Below, piece after piece: positions 9,334-16,886 of a stretch of 21,827 bases of DNA. Origin of the DNA: CAG-826 sp964546565 (GTDB lineage Bacteria > Bacillota_I > Bacilli_A > RFN20 > CAG-826); assembly GCA_964546565.1 (NCBI GenBank), contig CAZJKC010000025.1, forward strand, positions 1-21,827. Reading direction: 5' to 3'. Every line of letters starts with the position of its first letter. The stretch's first letter is position 1. The position numbers and the translations under genes are program-made. Below the pieces are notes generated by a model. It saw nothing but the letters and a program-made list of their open reading frames with translations, had not been told where the DNA came from and did no database searches.

Positions 9334-9813
9334 TTAATTTTCTTTGTCAGCCACTGCTTGAATTGCACAAGCAAATTGACGGACAGGTGCTTGTAAGCAC
9401 GATAAGAGCATGGAAATAAGTCCATCGCGGCCTGGTAAGGTAGCAATAACTTTCATTTCATCGGCGGTTAATACTTTACCATCGACGATTCCGCTCTTGA
9501 TGACGAGATGTTCGTTTTTCTTTGCCGCTTTGGCAATGATTTTTGGTCCCGCAATTACATCTTCTGAGAAGATGTATGCATTTGGTCCTTCTAATGAAAG
9601 ATCTAAGTCCATATTATCAACTGCTCTTTGAACTAAAGAATTCTTATAAACTGTCATCTCCGCTTTTTCAGCACGTAAAGAACGACGTAAAGCCGTAATT
9701 TCAGCCACTGTTAAGCCATGATATTCAACGACAGTTAAAGAGCCTGAACTTTTAATCTTATCAGTAATTGTTGCAACAACTTCTTGTTTGCTCTTTAAAA
9801 CATCTTGATTCAT
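9334..9813 (-). CDS. rplJ: 50S ribosomal protein L10
   Basis: This is the stalk base protein, which anchors L7/L12 dimers to 23S rRNA and represses its own mRNA. It has 159 residues, shorter than B. subtilis L10 by under ten. The N-terminal rRNA-binding domain contains LTVVEYHGLTVAE and the typical LRRSLRAE stretch, and the C-terminal helix binds L7/L12. The ATG at 9813 follows AGGAGGTG. The 171-base gap in front holds a recognisable L10 leader, so feedback control by L10-L12 is expected. Confidence 0.98.
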   Translation of the reverse strand: MNQDVLKSKQEVVATITDKIKSSGSLTVVEYHGLTVAEITALRRSLRAEKAEMTVYKNSLVQRAVDNMDLDLSLEGPNAYIFSEDVIAGPKIIAKAAKKNEHLVIKSGIVDGKVLTADEMKVIATLPGRDGLISMLLSCLQAPVRQFACAIQAVADKEN

Positions 9814-9848
9814 CGTTACACCTCCTGTTTAATTTTTTTTATTGAGGC

Positions 9849-9972
9849 TTCAATATACAATGAGTTAAGCCCACTATTTAAATAATGGGAGAATAATTTT
9901 CGTTTTTTTATTATTCATTACCTCGGCAACATTATTAAGCCCCTTGGCCGTTGCTGTCTAGGGTATATTGAA
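9849..9972 (-). promoter_or_regulatory. L10 leader (autoregulatory RNA, rplJ-rplL)
   Basis: The gap between rplA and rplJ holds the hallmarks of the ribosomal protein L10 leader. Its closing helix is a perfect 10-bp pairing of 9963-9972 with 9849-9858 (TTCAATATAC with GTATATTGAA on the minus strand). Inside are CCTAGACAGCAACGG, an AAGGGGCTTAAT segment and GTTGCCGAGGT, which match the conserved pieces I know for this family. L10-L12 binding to such leaders lowers expression of rplJ-rplL. A covariance-model search with the Rfam L10_leader model would settle it. Confidence 0.85.
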
Positions 9973-9984
9973 TGCTTTCTTTAA

Positions 9985-10668
9985 TTAGCGACCTTCAAAT
10001 GTAATTTTGATAGCTGGTCCCATGGTCGTATGGATAGCAGCATTTTTAATGTAAGTACCTTTAACAGCGGAAGGTCTCACTTTAACGATAGTCTCACACA
10101 CTGCTGTTAAGTTATCGATAATTTTATCGGTATCAAATGAACAACGAGCGATAGTGACATGGATATTACCTTCTTTGTCAACACGGTATTCCACTTTACC
10201 AGCTTTGATTTCTTGGATAGCTTTGCCGATATCCATTGAAACAGTTCCGGTTTTGGGGTTTGGCATTAAACCTTTAGGTCCTAATAAACGGCCCATTTTA
10301 CCAAGTTCACCCATCATATCTGGTGTAGCTACGATAATATCAAAGTCAAACCAGTTTTCTTTTTGGATTTTCTCCAACATTTCTTTTCCACCAACATAGT
10401 CGGCACCAGCTTCTTTAGCTTCTTCAACTTTGTTTGTGATAGCAAGTACTTTTTTTGTTTTTCCGTTGCCGTGCGGAAGAATTAAAGTACCGCGAATTTG
10501 TTGATCAGCTTGTTTTGGATCAACATTCAAGCGGAATGATACACCAATGGTAGCGTCAAACTTAACAGTCGATGTTTGTTTGACAAGCTCGGCAGCTTCA
10601 GCAATTGTATAAAGTTTGCTGGCATCAACCATTTTAGCGGCCGCTTGATACTTTTTACCTTTCTTCAT
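9985..10668 (-). CDS. rplA: 50S ribosomal protein L1
   Basis: L1 forms the mobile L1 stalk that moves deacylated tRNA out of the E site. It is also the classical translational repressor of the rplK-rplA mRNA. I choose ATG 10668 (MKKGKKYQAA): AAGGAGGAAATT directly precedes it, and it gives 227 residues, the family length. An ATG 45 bases upstream has no good binding site. Conserved features include RLNVDPKQADQQIRG and the loop GPKGLMPNPKTGTV. The gene follows rplK by 47 bases. Confidence 0.98.
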   Translation of the reverse strand: MKKGKKYQAAAKMVDASKLYTIAEAAELVKQTSTVKFDATIGVSFRLNVDPKQADQQIRGTLILPHGNGKTKKVLAITNKVEEAKEAGADYVGGKEMLEKIQKENWFDFDIIVATPDMMGELGKMGRLLGPKGLMPNPKTGTVSMDIGKAIQEIKAGKVEYRVDKEGNIHVTIARCSFDTDKIIDNLTAVCETIVKVRPSAVKGTYIKNAAIHTTMGPAIKITFEGR

Positions 10669-10681
10669 AATTTCCTCCTTA

Positions 10682-10709
10682 GTGGTACAATCGGGGTTAT
10701 CCCTCCCAC
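10682..10709 (-). promoter_or_regulatory. Small hairpin in the rplK-rplA gap
   Basis: On the minus strand GTGG (10709-10706) can pair with CCAC (10685-10682), enclosing a short GGG-ATAA-CCC stem and an asymmetric internal loop. The outline resembles the L1-like hairpin ahead of rplK (GTGG, two purines, stem, longer 3' loop, CCAC). It overlaps the approach to the rplA ribosome binding site. The helices are short, so this may be chance. Confidence 0.25.
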
Positions 10710-10715
10710 GCATTC

Positions 10716-11129
10716 TTAGTCGTCAATAACAATGCCCATATTTTGAGCGGTGCCAGCAATAACTCTCATTGCGGCTTCAACATCGTTGCAATTTAAATCA
10801 GGCAATTTGTATTCAGCAATCTTGCGTAATTCATCTTTGCTGATGTGACCAACTTTCTTGGTTTTGGAATTGCTTGATCCTTTGGTGATACCCGCGGCTT
10901 TTAATAATAAACCAGCGACTGGGGAAGTTTTGATAACAAAATCAAATGACTTGTCTTCATAAGCGGTAATAATAACCGGGACAACTTCACCACGACGATC
11001 GGCTGTTTTAGCATTAAAGTCAGTACAGAATTTTGGCATCACAATACCTGCTGATGCAAGTTTTGGTCCGGGTTTGGCTTCGCCACCCATAAGTTCCAAT
11101 TTAACGACTTTTGCGATCTTTTTACTCAC
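10716..11129 (-). CDS. rplK: 50S ribosomal protein L11, short-loop form
   Basis: L11 forms the GTPase-associated centre with 23S rRNA, where elongation factors and thiopeptide antibiotics act. It has 137 residues against 141 in B. subtilis, and the whole difference falls in the N-terminal proline-rich loop. Where Bacillus has ANPAPPVGPALGQAG, this protein has AKPGPKLASAG. Mycoplasma L11 proteins, as I recall them, share this short form. The C-terminal rRNA-binding domain (about 70-137, with YKLPDLN and GTAQNMGI) is normal. The start is GTG at 11129 with AGGAGG 8 bases upstream. It is the first gene of the operon, behind its own promoter at 11241-11269. Confidence 0.97.
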   Translation of the reverse strand: MSKKIAKVVKLELMGGEAKPGPKLASAGIVMPKFCTDFNAKTADRRGEVVPVIITAYEDKSFDFVIKTSPVAGLLLKAAGITKGSSNSKTKKVGHISKDELRKIAEYKLPDLNCNDVEAAMRVIAGTAQNMGIVIDD

Positions 11130-11166
11130 GTGACATTCCTCCTTCTTTCAAGTATTTTGTCCGTGC

Positions 11167-11203
11167 TGTGGTTTTATTGGATGAATCGCTTCATCCTTCC
11201 ACA
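11167..11203 (-). promoter_or_regulatory. Candidate ribosomal protein L1 binding site in the rplK leader
   Basis: On the minus strand the leader folds as TGTGG, AA, GGATGAA, a GCGA tetraloop, TTCATCC, AATAAAA, CCACA. This is two perfect helices separated by an asymmetric internal loop. L1 recognises that architecture in 23S rRNA and in its own mRNA, and GTGTGGA ... CCAC resembles the 23S L1-stalk sequence as I remember it. It lies between the promoter and the rplK start, as expected for L1 autoregulation. The helices are visible; the protein partner is inferred. Confidence 0.6.
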
Positions 11204-11240
11204 CATACGTATAACGCGCGTACAAACATTGCGCTGTTAA

Positions 11241-11269
11241 ATAATACTATACGACGCAAATTTTAGCAA
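11241..11269 (-). promoter_or_regulatory. Sigma-A-type promoter of the rplK operon
   Basis: The minus strand reads TTGCTA (11264-11269), exactly 17 bases, then TATTAT (11241-11246). The DNA upstream, 11270-11325, is runs of A and T typical of an UP element. Transcription would start near 11234, giving a leader of about 105 bases that holds the L1-like hairpin. Having its own strong promoter fits with rplK being detached from nusG. Confidence 0.75.
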
Positions 11270-11325
11270 GTGTTTTTTTGGAAATATTTTATAAATATTT
11301 TATTTTTTCTTTGTTGCATTTTTTA

Positions 11326-11354
11326 TAGACAAAAAAAGGGCAATGAGATAGAAT
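11326..11354 (+). promoter_or_regulatory. Promoter of ktrB-ktrA
   Basis: TAGACA (11326-11331), exactly 17 bases, then TAGAAT (11349-11354); each hexamer matches the consensus at five of six positions. Transcription would start near 11361, only about 40 bases before the ATG at 11401. This rules out an in-frame ATG at 11353, which overlaps the -10 element. The short leader leaves no room for a c-di-AMP riboswitch of the kind found before some potassium transporter genes. Confidence 0.75.
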
Positions 11355-11400
11355 GAGAATTGTATTTGAGTTTAAAGCAAATTTTAAAGGAAGGAACTAT

Positions 11401-12726
11401 ATGAAAAAGGTTAAAATTAAGCCATATCTGCAAGTTTTATTAAGCTTTGCGCTCGTAATTCTTATCGGTTCGATATTGTTGGTTTTACCGATTAGTCAAA
11501 AAAGTAATCACTTTGCTAATTACTGGGATTCTCTTCTTTTATCAACTTCAGCAGTTTGTGTTACAGGCCTTACACCTTACGCTAATTTGTCGGCATCGTT
11601 AACTATATTTGGTCAAATAATTCTTTTATTACTCGTCCAAATTGGGGGATTAGGTTTTATAACTATATTTACTTTTTTTCTCACCATATTCGGTGCAAAA
11701 TTTGGGGCTATTGACCGCTTTATGTTAAAAGAGGCCTTAAGTATAAATCGCTTTTCTGGCATCTTAGGATTTGTTAAAAAAATAATACGGTATACGTTTA
11801 TTATCGAGGGAATCGGTATTCTAATATGCTCGTTTATCTTTATTCCTGAATACGGATTTGCTCATGGATTGTGGCTTTCAATATTTCACGCTATATCAAG
11901 TTTCAATAACGCCGGCTTTGATTTACTAGGTAGTACATCACTGATCAAATACGCTAACAACATACCACTTAATATAGTGACAATGTTATTAATTATCGTT
12001 GGCGGTATTGGCTTCCCTGTTATTGAAGAGGTGTTACATAATAAACCAAAAAAATGGTCATGCTATACCAAAATTGTTTTGGTAACGACAACTTTTCTTA
12101 TCATATGTGGAACCTTAGCTTTGTGGATAGCCGAATCTTCAAACAATATAACGTTTTTAGAAGCTTTATTCCAAAGTGTATCGGCCCGAACTGCAGGATT
12201 CGCTTCTATTGATATTTCCTTATTAACAACACCCGGCGAAATGATTATGGAAATATTAATCTTCATAGGAGCTTCACCATTATCAACTGGTGGTGGTGTT
12301 AAAACAACGACATTTTTTGTGATAGTTATCGCTATTCTGTCATATATTCGTGGAAAGCAACCAATTGTCTTTAATCGTAAAATTTCTCAAGAATCCGTAA
12401 CAAAAGCCATGTCTTTGATATTCGTCGCAAGTGGCGTACTTATCTTAGGAATATTTGGCGTATCAATTATTGAAAATTGTTGTCATACTCCCTATGCATC
12501 GAAAACAGGTAGTATTATATTTGAATGTTTTTCCGCTTTTGGAACGGCGGGGTACTCCCAGTCTTTAACACCCTATCTCCAAAACGGAAGTAAAGTCATT
12601 TTATGTCTCTTAATGTATTTTGGTAGAGTTGGTCCGATGACCATCTTAAACGTCTTTTCAAAATCATTTTCTGAAAATGAACATGAACATGTTCGTTATA
12701 TTGAAGAAAATGTTGTCATTGGATAG
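11401..12726 (+). CDS. ktrB: KtrB-type potassium transporter, membrane subunit
   Basis: This is the ion-conducting subunit of a Ktr/Trk potassium uptake system in the cytoplasmic membrane; family members form dimers gated by a ring of KtrA. It has 441 residues, the normal KtrB length, with about eight membrane helices in four helix-pore-helix repeats. The four selectivity-filter glycines are visible: Gly56 (VTGLT), Gly172 (NNAGFD), Gly266 (RTAGFA) and Gly384 (GTAGYS). The flexible glycine-rich gate loop in the third repeat (SPLSTGGGVKTTT) is present. The start at 11401 follows AAAGGAAGG; an earlier in-frame ATG overlaps the promoter. ktrA follows after 14 bases. Members are usually K+ uptake systems coupled to or stimulated by Na+; ion coupling is not visible here. 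Confidence 0.95.
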   Translation: MKKVKIKPYLQVLLSFALVILIGSILLVLPISQKSNHFANYWDSLLLSTSAVCVTGLTPYANLSASLTIFGQIILLLLVQIGGLGFITIFTFFLTIFGAKFGAIDRFMLKEALSINRFSGILGFVKKIIRYTFIIEGIGILICSFIFIPEYGFAHGLWLSIFHAISSFNNAGFDLLGSTSLIKYANNIPLNIVTMLLIIVGGIGFPVIEEVLHNKPKKWSCYTKIVLVTTTFLIICGTLALWIAESSNNITFLEALFQSVSARTAGFASIDISLLTTPGEMIMEILIFIGASPLSTGGGVKTTTFFVIVIAILSYIRGKQPIVFNRKISQESVTKAMSLIFVASGVLILGIFGVSIIENCCHTPYASKTGSIIFECFSAFGTAGYSQSLTPYLQNGSKVILCLLMYFGRVGPMTILNVFSKSFSENEHEHVRYIEENVVIG

Positions 12727-12740
12727 GAGGAATATGAACA

Positions 12741-13397
12741 ATGAAAAAAACTTTTGCTGTATTTGGATTAGGACAATTCGGAATGTCAATTGTCGAAGAA
12801 TTAGCGTCTCATGATGCTGATGTCATCGCTATCGACATGGATGAAAGTCGCGTAAAGCAAGCATCGACTTTTATTCCCACCGTTTTTATTGCTGACGCGA
12901 CCGACGAAAAAGCCTTAAGAGAACTTGATATTCCCAATATTGATCACGCTATAGTAGCGTATGGAAATAATATACAAGCCTCTATTTTAACAACCGTTAT
13001 TTTAGTCGAAATGGGCATCAAACATTTAACTGTTCGTGTCGATAACGAATACTATATCCCGGTATTAAAAAAACTTGGGGCCCACGAAGTTATATCGCCA
13101 CAAAGAATGGCTGGAAAAGGTCTCGCTAATCGTTTAGAAAACGAATCTTTTGTCGATTATTATTCATTAGGAAATAATTTCTCTGTGGTTAAAGTTCTTA
13201 TAAATAATAACTACAAACCACAAAGCATTGCTGTTTTGAATCCTCGTAATACTTACGGGGTTAACTTAATTCTTATTACTCGTGGCAATCAAACTTTTGC
13301 GCCAAAAGCCACCGACTATATTGAACCAAAAGATATTATCTTTGTCGTTGGCAAAACAAAAGATATTGAAAAATTTAATCGCGCTTTAAACGATTAA
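12741..13397 (+). CDS. ktrA: KtrA-type regulatory subunit of potassium uptake
   Basis: This cytoplasmic RCK protein forms an octameric ring on KtrB and opens it in response to ATP. The N-terminal Rossmann domain carries the nucleotide-binding motif GLGQFG at 9-14 and the acidic end of strand 2 in VIAIDMDE. The C-terminal RCK_C domain (about 140-218), the usual c-di-AMP site in this family, is present. It has 218 residues, close to B. subtilis KtrA. The ribosome binding site AGGAGG overlaps the end of ktrB, so the two are one operon. A terminator follows at 13430-13468. Confidence 0.95.
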   Translation: MKKTFAVFGLGQFGMSIVEELASHDADVIAIDMDESRVKQASTFIPTVFIADATDEKALRELDIPNIDHAIVAYGNNIQASILTTVILVEMGIKHLTVRVDNEYYIPVLKKLGAHEVISPQRMAGKGLANRLENESFVDYYSLGNNFSVVKVLINNNYKPQSIAVLNPRNTYGVNLILITRGNQTFAPKATDYIEPKDIIFVVGKTKDIEKFNRALND

Positions 13398-13429
13398 ATT
13401 AATATCATTAAAACAATGTTGAAAAACAT

Positions 13430-13468
13430 GGCATAATTCCACTATTTTTAAGTGATTATGCCTTTTTT
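13430..13468 (+). terminator. Terminator of ktrB-ktrA
   Basis: GGCATAAT (13430-13437) pairs with ATTATGCC (13455-13462), and CACT pairs with AGTG inside the stem. Six T follow at 13463-13468. It lies about 30 bases after the ktrA stop. The opposite strand has ATGTTTTT after the stem, so it may also stop leftward transcription weakly. Confidence 0.85.
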
Positions 13469-13482
13469 AATAAATAACTATT

Positions 13483-13513
13483 AAAAAAAACGCTCACCAA
13501 ACATTTTGTGGCG
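13483..13513 (-). terminator. Terminator of the cadC-cadA operon
   Basis: On the minus strand CGCCAC (13513-13508) pairs with GTG-A-GCG (13497-13491) with one bulged A. Eight T follow (13490-13483). It lies 18 bases beyond the stop of the 285-aa gene and faces the ktrA terminator, so the two converging operons are insulated. Confidence 0.7.
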
Positions 13514-13530
13514 GTTTCTATCTTAATAAT

Positions 13531-14388
13531 TTATAAATAATAACGGAAAGTATCCATGATCCAATAAGATACATGAGATCTTTTTAATGAACTCAAATAA
13601 GGAGATAATCTTTTATACCAGTCTATCGCGTCACCTGCATCATGCCACAAATCAATAAAAATCTCTTGGTATACACCATCTAATAAATGATGAAGATATT
13701 CTTCTGCATCCATACAGATAATTTTTATTTTATCTTTGTTTGGAAATTGTGGAAGAATATCTTTTTCAAAAATTTTAATGACTATTGGATCTTTTTCAAT
13801 AATCGTTACTGATTCAACATCTTCTTTTAAGGATACCATATAGGCGTAGTATCCAAGTCCTAATCCACAAGTTAAAACATGCCCTATGGCTTTTTGAATC
13901 GGTTCTTTCATGGTCTCAATTTCATTAGGTGTCACGCTCATCCACAAAACACCATTTTCATAAATAGCAGGATATCTAAAAGGCTTATTAAAAAAGCCCA
14001 CTTGCGGATAAACTTCACCGCCATCACCATATTGAAAATCGCGATAAATAAAGGCTTGATACGGTCGATATTGGTCATAACCTAATTTCCATTTACCTAT
14101 TTTTCTTTTAGGTAAAACAATGTTTTTATAATAAGGATTATTCGTATAATTATCTTCCGATAACTGCTCTATCATTTTCGATAAATAATTATCAACCCAA
14201 AGATTATCTTCATTTTGGGCGATGTTTAAAAACTCTTTTACCAAGCGATGATATGCTTCTTTTGATGAAAGACCTAACGAAGTAAGATTTTTAATCATAC
14301 TTATGTTAATACTCTCATCATCATATAATAGAAAAGATTGTAATGAAGAAAGAAGAATTTGGTTTTGTTTCTCTATTTTTTTATTCAT
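13531..14388 (-). CDS. Spermidine-synthase-like class I methyltransferase-fold protein
   Basis: The C-terminal half (about 165-285) is a Rossmann-like SAM-binding fold. It has a glycine-rich loop CGLGLGY at 174-180, an acidic residue ending strand 2 (Glu198 in TIIEKD), DAEEYL at 227-232 and a strand-4 acid in FIDLW (Asp246). The order and spacing resemble spermidine-synthase-like proteins and related methyltransferases. The first 80 residues look helical, and the middle (about 85-160) has many aromatic residues; I recognise neither part. The ATG overlaps the end of cadA by 8 bases (ATGAATAA), so translation is coupled. The family does not explain its place behind a metal-export ATPase. Substrate and reaction are unknown; it could be a small-molecule or protein methyltransferase rather than an aminopropyl transferase. 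Confidence 0.75.
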   Translation of the reverse strand: MNKKIEKQNQILLSSLQSFLLYDDESINISMIKNLTSLGLSSKEAYHRLVKEFLNIAQNEDNLWVDNYLSKMIEQLSEDNYTNNPYYKNIVLPKRKIGKWKLGYDQYRPYQAFIYRDFQYGDGGEVYPQVGFFNKPFRYPAIYENGVLWMSVTPNEIETMKEPIQKAIGHVLTCGLGLGYYAYMVSLKEDVESVTIIEKDPIVIKIFEKDILPQFPNKDKIKIICMDAEEYLHHLLDGVYQEIFIDLWHDAGDAIDWYKRLSPYLSSLKRSHVSYWIMDTFRYYL

Positions 14389-16483
14389 GAATATTATCTA
14401 TCCTTTTTTTCAACATGACCGAATTTAAAATTGCTAAAAGAGCAACACCGACATCCGCTAATAAAGCAAGCCACATTGATGAATGACCGATAATCGTCAA
14501 AAGATAACATGTTACTTTAAAAAGTAATGATAAAACAATATTAAATATGGCAGTATTGTATATTTTTTTTGAAGCTTTCATAGCAAATAAGACGCTATCG
14601 AGATCATCATTCATCACCACGATATCAGCTGATTCTATAGCCGCATCACTTCCAAGAGCCCCCATAGCAACACCAATATCAGCACGCACTAAACTAGGAG
14701 CGTCATTAATGCCATCGCCAAGATATAAGACATTTCTATTAGTAGATTTATCAAGTAATTCCTCTAATTTCTTTACTTTTTGATCCGGCAATAATTCAGC
14801 ATAAGTTTTATCAATTTTTAATTCTTTCGAAACCTTTTTAGCATAAGCATACTTATCACCAGTTAACATATAAATTTTCATATCATGCTCATGAATACTT
14901 TTTGTAAAACTAGACGCACTATCTTTAATTTCGTCATTTAATACAACATATCCCACATTCATACCATCTACTTGCATATACACAATTGTGCCGATTTCTT
15001 TATTCTTTTCTCGTTTTTTTCTTGTAATAAATTTTTCATTGCCAACTCTAATAATATGATTTTGATATTTAATTTCGATACCTAATCCTGAATACTCTTG
15101 CATCTCAGATATTAAAGCTTGATCAATGGATCCTTGATAATAATCAACGATGGAGCGAGCAATAGGGTGATTTGAAACGCTTTCTGCATATGCTAAATAT
15201 TCTATAAATTGTTCTTCTTTTAATGATTTAACCACTATTTTACTCACTTTAAATTGTCCTTTAGTTAAAGTCCCGGTTTTATCACAAACAATAGTTTTAA
15301 CTTCTCGCAATGAATCAATATAATTAGCTCCTTTGACAATAATACCATGGTGCGCCAATTCACCAATACCAACAAAATACGCTAAAGGGACACTAATGAC
15401 AATTGCACATGGGCACGATACAACTAAGAATATCAATGCACGATATAAAGAATCATGCCATGTTAACTTTGCTAAAACCGAAATCAAAAGAATTAACACG
15501 GCTAAAGCAAAAACTATCGGAGTATAAATACTAGCAAACTTCGTGACAAAACGTTCAACTTTTGCTTTCTTATCACCATTTTCTTCAATTAATTCCAAAA
15601 TCTTACTAGCCGTGGAATCTTCATATTTCTTACTAACTCGAACTTCAATGTGACCTGATAAAAGAATCATTCCTGACATAACTTCCATATCTTTTTTGAT
15701 ATCAATAGGAAGCGATTCACCTGTTAAGTTAGAAACATCTAAGGTTCCTTCTCCTTTTATAACATAACCATCTATAGGTATCATTTCGCCGACTTTAACC
15801 TCTATAATATCATCGACCACCAATTCCATTGGATCAACGGTTATTAAATTATCATTTCGCCACACATTAGCGGCTTTGGATTTTAAAGCCAATGTTGAAC
15901 TAATCGTATTTCGTGAATTTTCCACTGAAGCATCTTGCAATAATTCTCCAATTTGATAAAGAATCATTACTAAAACTGCTTCATGGTATTCCTTAATCGC
16001 AAAAGCTCCTAAAGTGGCAATTCCCATCAGACTATATTCATTAAAGAAGTTTTTCTTGAGAGCTTTTTTGACCATCGCTATTAAAACATCATAACCGGCG
16101 CATAAATATGCCAAAATATAAATAATAATACGTAATTTTATAGAAAGGGTCCAAAAATAACCAAAGGCTAAAGCAACGCTTGCAATCACCAAACGAATAA
16201 TGGCCATTTCGTGTTTCTCCCCAAATGTTTTTTCTTTATGATCGTTTTGTTTACTAGCAACGTTTTCTCCTTCTTTATAAAGAGTTACACCATCTTCAAC
16301 TTCACTAATTAAAATAGACAGTTGTTCTAATGAATACTCTTCATTTTTATAGGTGATAAATAATTTCTTTCCAACAAAATCAATAACAGCTTTTTCGATG
16401 TTTTCATCTTTTGATAAATATTCCGATACTTCACGTGCACAATTTGCACAATCTAATCCCTCTATAATATATATTTTTCTCAT
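14381..16483 (-). CDS. cadA: Zn2+/Cd2+/Pb2+-exporting P1B-type ATPase
   Basis: This membrane pump uses ATP to export soft divalent metals. It has 700 residues. An N-terminal heavy-metal-associated domain has Cys12 and Cys15 (GLDCANCA). The transmembrane metal site is Cys357-Pro358-Cys359, the phosphorylated Asp401 is in DKTGT, the nucleotide-binding SNHPIA motif is present, and the hinge GDGINDA is at 589-595. The last helix has LLADVGVALLAILNS, whose Asp-x-Gly is typical of the Zn/Cd/Pb class rather than copper pumps. The start codon shares one base with the cadC stop, and GGAAGGTGA lies just upstream. It lies in an operon with its likely repressor, so export should be induced by the metal. 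Zinc versus cadmium cannot be decided from sequence; zntA is an equally fair name. Confidence 0.95.
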   Translation of the reverse strand: MRKIYIIEGLDCANCAREVSEYLSKDENIEKAVIDFVGKKLFITYKNEEYSLEQLSILISEVEDGVTLYKEGENVASKQNDHKEKTFGEKHEMAIIRLVIASVALAFGYFWTLSIKLRIIIYILAYLCAGYDVLIAMVKKALKKNFFNEYSLMGIATLGAFAIKEYHEAVLVMILYQIGELLQDASVENSRNTISSTLALKSKAANVWRNDNLITVDPMELVVDDIIEVKVGEMIPIDGYVIKGEGTLDVSNLTGESLPIDIKKDMEVMSGMILLSGHIEVRVSKKYEDSTASKILELIEENGDKKAKVERFVTKFASIYTPIVFALAVLILLISVLAKLTWHDSLYRALIFLVVSCPCAIVISVPLAYFVGIGELAHHGIIVKGANYIDSLREVKTIVCDKTGTLTKGQFKVSKIVVKSLKEEQFIEYLAYAESVSNHPIARSIVDYYQGSIDQALISEMQEYSGLGIEIKYQNHIIRVGNEKFITRKKREKNKEIGTIVYMQVDGMNVGYVVLNDEIKDSASSFTKSIHEHDMKIYMLTGDKYAYAKKVSKELKIDKTYAELLPDQKVKKLEELLDKSTNRNVLYLGDGINDAPSLVRADIGVAMGALGSDAAIESADIVVMNDDLDSVLFAMKASKKIYNTAIFNIVLSLLFKVTCYLLTIIGHSSMWLALLADVGVALLAILNSVMLKKRIDNIHE

Positions 16484-16833
16484 TATTCTTCACCTTCCAT
16501 AACATGCTCATGCACAATACTTAATAAGGCCACAACATGATTATCACTTAGCGTATATAAAGCTTTATTGCCTTGTTTTTCACATCGCACCAAGTTATTA
16601 TCGCGAAGCACTTTTAATTGATGTGATACCAATGATTGCGATGCGCCTATTAAATCTTGTATATCACAAACACATTTGGGCCCTTGTAATAAGGCATATA
16701 ATATTTTAAGTCTCGTCGCATCCGCAGCTATTTTTAAGACCGACGCCATTTTTTCCATTATTTCCTCATTAGGATAGCTTGTCATTAACCCACATGTTTT
16801 ATGATGACAATCACAACAAAATTCTTTTTTCAT
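16483..16833 (-). CDS. cadC: CadC/SmtB-type ArsR-family metal-sensing repressor
   Basis: This dimeric winged-helix repressor releases DNA when it binds metal. It has 116 residues. The DNA-reading helix is in the segment ASQSLVSHQLKVLRD (64-78). Both known metal sites appear complete. The alpha-3N site has the Cys54-x-Cys56 pair plus N-terminal cysteines 6, 7, 9 and 14. The alpha-5 site follows the SmtB pattern with Asp97, His99, His110 and Glu113. I place the start at ATG 16833; an in-frame ATG 36 bases upstream lies inside an operator and only about 11 bases from the predicted transcript start. The ribosome binding site at 16833 is weak. The gene is first in the operon and overlaps cadA by one base, so the repressor controls itself and the pump. 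Confidence 0.95.
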   Translation of the reverse strand: MKKEFCCDCHHKTCGLMTSYPNEEIMEKMASVLKIAADATRLKILYALLQGPKCVCDIQDLIGASQSLVSHQLKVLRDNNLVRCEKQGNKALYTLSDNHVVALLSIVHEHVMEGEE

Positions 16834-16855
16834 ATATTCACACTTTCTATAAAGA

Positions 16856-16875
16856 ATATGAATGGTCATTCATAT
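16856..16875. promoter_or_regulatory. CadC operator 1 (downstream of transcript start)
   Basis: A palindrome ATATGAA-N6-TTCATAT, extended to 9-bp arms by the inner bases. It lies just after the predicted transcription start of cadC. The same arms recur in operator 2, with centres 34 bp apart. ArsR-family repressors bind such sites; that CadC binds here is inferred from position and shape. Confidence 0.85.
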
Positions 16876-16886
16876 TTTACACATAT

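Noticed and set aside
11353..11400. Extending ktrB to an ATG at 11353
   Set aside because: The codon overlaps the -10 element TAGAAT of a well-spaced promoter, so it would not be in the transcript. AAAGGAAGG precedes the ATG at 11401.
16834..16869. Extending cadC to an ATG at 16869
   Set aside because: It lies within operator 1 and about 11 bases from the predicted transcript start, leaving no room for a ribosome binding site.
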